From NCBI RefSeq assembly GCF_009792355.1, contig NZ_CP047045.1:3498501-3562500 (forward strand): DNA of 64,000 bases, in the 5' to 3' direction. A program made the position numbers and the translations under genes. Positions within the stretch are counted from its first letter, which is position 1. Each line of letters starts with the position of its first letter. This document shows positions 61,364 to 64,000 of this stretch, in pieces. The stretch comes from Terricaulis silvestris. GTDB taxonomy: Bacteria > Pseudomonadota > Alphaproteobacteria > Caulobacterales > Aquidulcibacteraceae. The notes under the pieces were generated by a model that was given only the letters and a program-made list of their open reading frames with translations, made no database searches and was not told the DNA's origin.

Positions 61364-61741
61364 CTATCGGGCGCCCTTCGCCTCCGCGTTGTGCTCACCG
61401 TGGAGGAAGCGCTCGATCCGGTTCTGGTCGTCGAGCAGCGCCACCGACGGCCGCACGGGCTGATCGGTCAGCTCAAAGCCCATAATAATGACCTGCTCGC
61501 CCGCGCCGATCAGCTTTGCTGCGGCGCCGTTCATCGAGATGACGCCGGTCCCGCGCGCGCCGGCGATAACATAAGTCTCAAGGCGCGCGCCGGAGGTGTT
61601 GGAGACCACGAGCACCTTCTCGCCCTCCCAGAGCCCGACAGCATCCACGAGGTCCATGTCAATCTCGATCGAGCCGACATAATTCACGTTTGCATCCGTC
61701 GTGCGCCCGTTGTGCAGTTTGGAACGAAGCAGCTGTCGCAT
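61364..61741 (-). CDS. panD: Aspartate 1-decarboxylase
   Basis: Pyruvoyl-dependent decarboxylase of 125 residues that makes beta-alanine from aspartate. The self-cleavage pair Gly23-Ser24 is in YVGSIEID, Lys8 is in RSKLH, Arg53 and Tyr57 are in ARLETY and NGAAAKL is the conserved loop. The ATG at 61741 gives the family N-terminus and sits 28 bases after the ligase stop; an upstream start would overlap that gene. Its place inside a polyamine island, away from panB/panC, is unusual. Confidence 0.93.
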   Translation of the reverse strand: MRQLLRSKLHNGRTTDANVNYVGSIEIDMDLVDAVGLWEGEKVLVVSNTSGARLETYVIAGARGTGVISMNGAAAKLIGAGEQVIIMGFELTDQPVRPSVALLDDQNRIERFLHGEHNAEAKGAR

Positions 61742-61769
61742 CAGATTGGTCCACCGGGCGTTTTCGCCC

Positions 61770-63146
61770 TCAGCAGGTGCGCAGATACCAGTCAAAATCC
61801 GTCGAGGGAATGACCGCTTGGTAGCGATCCTGCTCGACGCGCTTCACCGTCGAGAACATCTTCACGAACCGCTCGCCGAGATAGTCCTTCATCGCCGCGG
61901 AGTCCGCGAACCGATCGACCGCCGCGAACCAGTTCACCGGTATCCTCTCGCCGGAACCTTCGGCTTGCGCATAGCCGTCACCGACGATTGCCGGTCCTGG
62001 ATCAATTTTGTTCGTGATGCCGTGATGCACCGCAGCAAGCAGCGCCGCCAAAGCCAGCGCCGGATGTGCGTCGGCGCCCGCGACGCGGTGCTCGATATGG
62101 CGTGTGTTTGGCGCGCCAGCCGGCACGCGGAACGAGACTGTACGGTTGTTAACGCCCCAAGTCGGCGCCACCGGTGCGTAAGAATTGGCTCGGAAGCGCC
62201 GGAACGAGTTGGCGTTCGGTGCAAAGATCGCCATCGAATCCCCGAGCAGCGCCTTCATGCCGCCAACGGCGTGCGCCAGCACGGGCTCGCCCTCGGGCTT
62301 GTCCGAGGCAAAGATATTCTTGCCCGCCTTGTCGTTGACGCTGACGTGCAGATGCATGCCCGAACCGGCCAGCTCACCGAATGGCTTGGCCATGAACGTC
62401 GCTTCATAGCCATGCCGCAACGCGCAGCCCTTCGCCGCGCGCTTATACAGCACCGCATCGTCCGCCGCGCGCAACGCGTCAGCATGATGCTTCAGCGTAA
62501 GCTCCAACTGCCCGGGTGCGTATTCGGAGATCGCGCCTTCCAACGGCACGCCCATCGCGTCCGCCGCGATCCACAAATCGCGCAAGAAGCCGCTCGCCTC
62601 CTCCACTTCGCGTAAGCCGTAGACTTGATGCTGCGTCGGCCGCTCGCCTGTCAGCGGCGATTTCGGCGGCTGGATACGGCCATCCGCCGTGCGCTCTGCA
62701 TCGACGAGATAATACTCCAACTCGCACGCCACGACCGGCACGAGCCCATCTGCCGCAAAGCGGTCGATCACGCGCTTCAGCACGTGACGCGGATCGAGAT
62801 CGTGCGGCGTGCCGTCGAGTTCGTACATCGACACCGGAATCTGCGCGACATCATCGCCGAGCCATGGCGCCGGCGTCAGTCGCCCAGCAATCGGCCGCGC
62901 CATGCGATCGGCATCGCCATCTTCCCAAACCAGCCCCGTCGCCTCGACGTCCTGTCCCGTAATGTCATTCACCAGGATCGAGCCCGGCAGAAAGCGCCCC
63001 TGCGCGTACACGGCTTCGATCTCATGGCGCCGCAGCCGCTTGCCGCGCGGCACGCCGCACATGTTCGTAAACAGGATTTCGAAGAACTGGATTTCTGGAT
63101 GCTTCTCCAGAAACGTCTTAACTTCTTTCGGGTCGGCGATCGTCAT
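61770..63146 (-). CDS. Glutamine synthetase-family ligase, second PuuA-like
   Basis: A 458-residue gamma-glutamyl ligase paralogous to puuA at 52572. CGVPRGKRLRRHEIE near 30-44, VVACELEYYLVD near 142-153 and FMAKPFGELAGSGMHLHVSV near 251-270 mark the catalytic domain; NNRTVSFRVPAG is the ATP/glutamate region. It differs from the first copy throughout, so the amine substrate may differ (another polyamine, an ethanolamine-like amine or beta-alanine). It overlaps the aminotransferase stop (ATGA) and precedes panD. Confidence 0.9.
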   Translation of the reverse strand: MTIADPKEVKTFLEKHPEIQFFEILFTNMCGVPRGKRLRRHEIEAVYAQGRFLPGSILVNDITGQDVEATGLVWEDGDADRMARPIAGRLTPAPWLGDDVAQIPVSMYELDGTPHDLDPRHVLKRVIDRFAADGLVPVVACELEYYLVDAERTADGRIQPPKSPLTGERPTQHQVYGLREVEEASGFLRDLWIAADAMGVPLEGAISEYAPGQLELTLKHHADALRAADDAVLYKRAAKGCALRHGYEATFMAKPFGELAGSGMHLHVSVNDKAGKNIFASDKPEGEPVLAHAVGGMKALLGDSMAIFAPNANSFRRFRANSYAPVAPTWGVNNRTVSFRVPAGAPNTRHIEHRVAGADAHPALALAALLAAVHHGITNKIDPGPAIVGDGYAQAEGSGERIPVNWFAAVDRFADSAAMKDYLGERFVKMFSTVKRVEQDRYQAVIPSTDFDWYLRTC

Positions 63147-64000
63147 GCACTCTCTCTGGCGAACTCTTCGGCGAAGCTATCGACCGCCGCGACCAGCCGG
63201 TCAATCTGTTGCGTCGTCGTGGCGGGACAAACCAGCATCATCATGTGAAACGGCGCGATCAGCACACCGCGATTGATTAAGTACAAATGCAGCGCATGGT
63301 TCAGCTCGCCTTGCGCGAGCGCCGGCCGCATCTCCGCCGCGTTCCTCGGCGGCTCCGGCGCAAACACGATCTCCGCCCGCGCGCCCACATGCACCACGCA
63401 CCACGGCAACGCGCGCTTGGCGATGACGGCACGTAGCTTCGCCACCAGCGCCTCGGCGCCAGCGAGCATCACGTCATATGCTTCCGCCGTCGCCACCTCG
63501 CGCAGCGTCGCGCCAATCGCCGCGATCCCCATCGCGTTGCCGGCGAGCGTCGTGCCGATCCCCGATCGCCCGCCGCTCGTCTTCGCCGCCGTAATCTTCT
63601 CGCCCAGCTCTGCGCTGACACCCCACACCGCCGCCGGAAACCCACCCGCGATCGCCTTGCCGATAACCAATGCATCCGGCGCCAAACCCCAAGTCTTCGT
63701 CGCACCACCCGGCCCTGTCGACAAAGTGTGCGTCTCATCCAGGATCAGCAGTGCTCCGGCCTTCGTCGCCAACGCCTGCGCGCGCTTCCAGAAGTTCGGC
63801 TCCGGCAGTATCATCCCGCAATTCGTCATTGCAGGCTCGGCCAACACCGCCGCCACATCGCCCTGCGCCAGCGCCGCTTCCAGCGCACCAATGTCATTGA
63901 ACGACACCGCGCGTGTCGTCCGCGTCATGTCGAACACCTGGCCGATCAGTCCCGCATCCGGCCGCGTTCGCCCGTGACGCAGTTCAACTAAGCAATCCTC
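63143..64000 (-). CDS. Class III aminotransferase (HemL/GSA-aminotransferase-like), 5' end cut by window
   Basis: The frame is open from the stop at 63143 to the right edge, giving at least 285 residues, so the N-terminal part is missing. LILDETHTLSTGPGG has the PLP-pairing Asp and DALVIGKAIAGGFPAAVWG the PLP-binding Lys. VSFNDIGALEAAL is the ND-type loop of glutamate-1-semialdehyde aminomutase-like enzymes. Substrate is not known; an omega-amino acid such as beta-alanine or GABA would fit the neighbouring genes. A GTG at 63937 is an internal codon, not the start. Confidence 0.88.
   Translation of the reverse strand, partial: EDCLVELRHGRTRPDAGLIGQVFDMTRTTRAVSFNDIGALEAALAQGDVAAVLAEPAMTNCGMILPEPNFWKRAQALATKAGALLILDETHTLSTGPGGATKTWGLAPDALVIGKAIAGGFPAAVWGVSAELGEKITAAKTSGGRSGIGTTLAGNAMGIAAIGATLREVATAEAYDVMLAGAEALVAKLRAVIAKRALPWCVVHVGARAEIVFAPEPPRNAAEMRPALAQGELNHALHLYLINRGVLIAPFHMMMLVCPATTTQQIDRLVAAVDSFAEEFARESA

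Overview
The window is high-GC, densely packed chromosomal DNA that looks alphaproteobacterial, most likely from the Caulobacterales/Hyphomonadales side. The signs are a near-textbook CpdR response regulator, an Entner-Doudoroff operon under a LacI-type regulator, a TonB-dependent receptor uptake locus, an EcfG-type stress promoter (GGAAC-N16-CGTT), NAD-dependent formate dehydrogenase and many ATGA-coupled genes. I see no rRNA, CRISPR array, insertion sequence or prophage. One tRNA (Val, anticodon GAC) is present. Taxonomy is inferred from gene content only.

Layout. 1-3289: formaldehyde/formate oxidation (GFA-family protein cut by the left edge, formate dehydrogenase, DUF433-like protein, glutathione-dependent formaldehyde dehydrogenase). 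3334-4622: a Phd/YefM-like antitoxin translationally coupled to an unrecognised 306-residue protein. 5165-9201: CpdA-like phosphoesterase, a cyclase-TM-SUMF1-like fusion and a PL10-like pectate lyase lipoprotein. 9228-15881: acyl-CoA synthetase and TetR facing a hydrolase, TonB receptor and MFS transporter. 16008-19579: a TetR-HlyD-ABC efflux operon with a perfect palindromic operator. 19576-31777: a UDP-sugar dehydratase-like protein, an IMPase-family enzyme, an unrecognised membrane/coiled-coil plus VWA-like pair, a degenerate GIY-YIG-like protein, a glycerophosphodiesterase, an acyl-CoA dehydrogenase, two small stress lipoproteins, an ECF sigma operon, and DUF4350, EamA and thioesterase genes.

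31871-39799: tRNA-Val, cpdR, N-formylglutamate amidohydrolase family, a 1 kb gene-free stretch rich in palindromes with a candidate small RNA, typA, an XRE regulator, a hisN-like phosphatase and an HxlR regulator. 39790-41621: agmatine to putrescine (aguA, aguB). 43304-50917: edd-zwf opposite a lacI gene, followed by a four-gene unsaturated-uronate route (RpiB-family isomerase, KduD-like SDR, KdgK, Eda) that joins the Entner-Doudoroff pathway at KDPG. 50914-64000: a polyamine island with puuB, a VOC protein, puuA, a GntR regulator, spuC, puuD, potGIHF-type transporter genes, panD, a second puuA-like ligase and a class III aminotransferase cut by the right edge.

The genes suggest two linked catabolic themes: pectin/uronate degradation feeding the Entner-Doudoroff pathway, and arginine-derived agmatine or imported putrescine degraded by gamma-glutamylation and transamination. 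The architecture is very compact: seven of eleven tail-to-tail gene pairs share a four-base YTAR stop/stop overlap. The least explained elements are the 306-residue/Phd-like pair, the coiled-coil/VWA-like pair at 21944-24120, the cyclase-SUMF1 fusion, and the non-coding stretch at 33925-34947.
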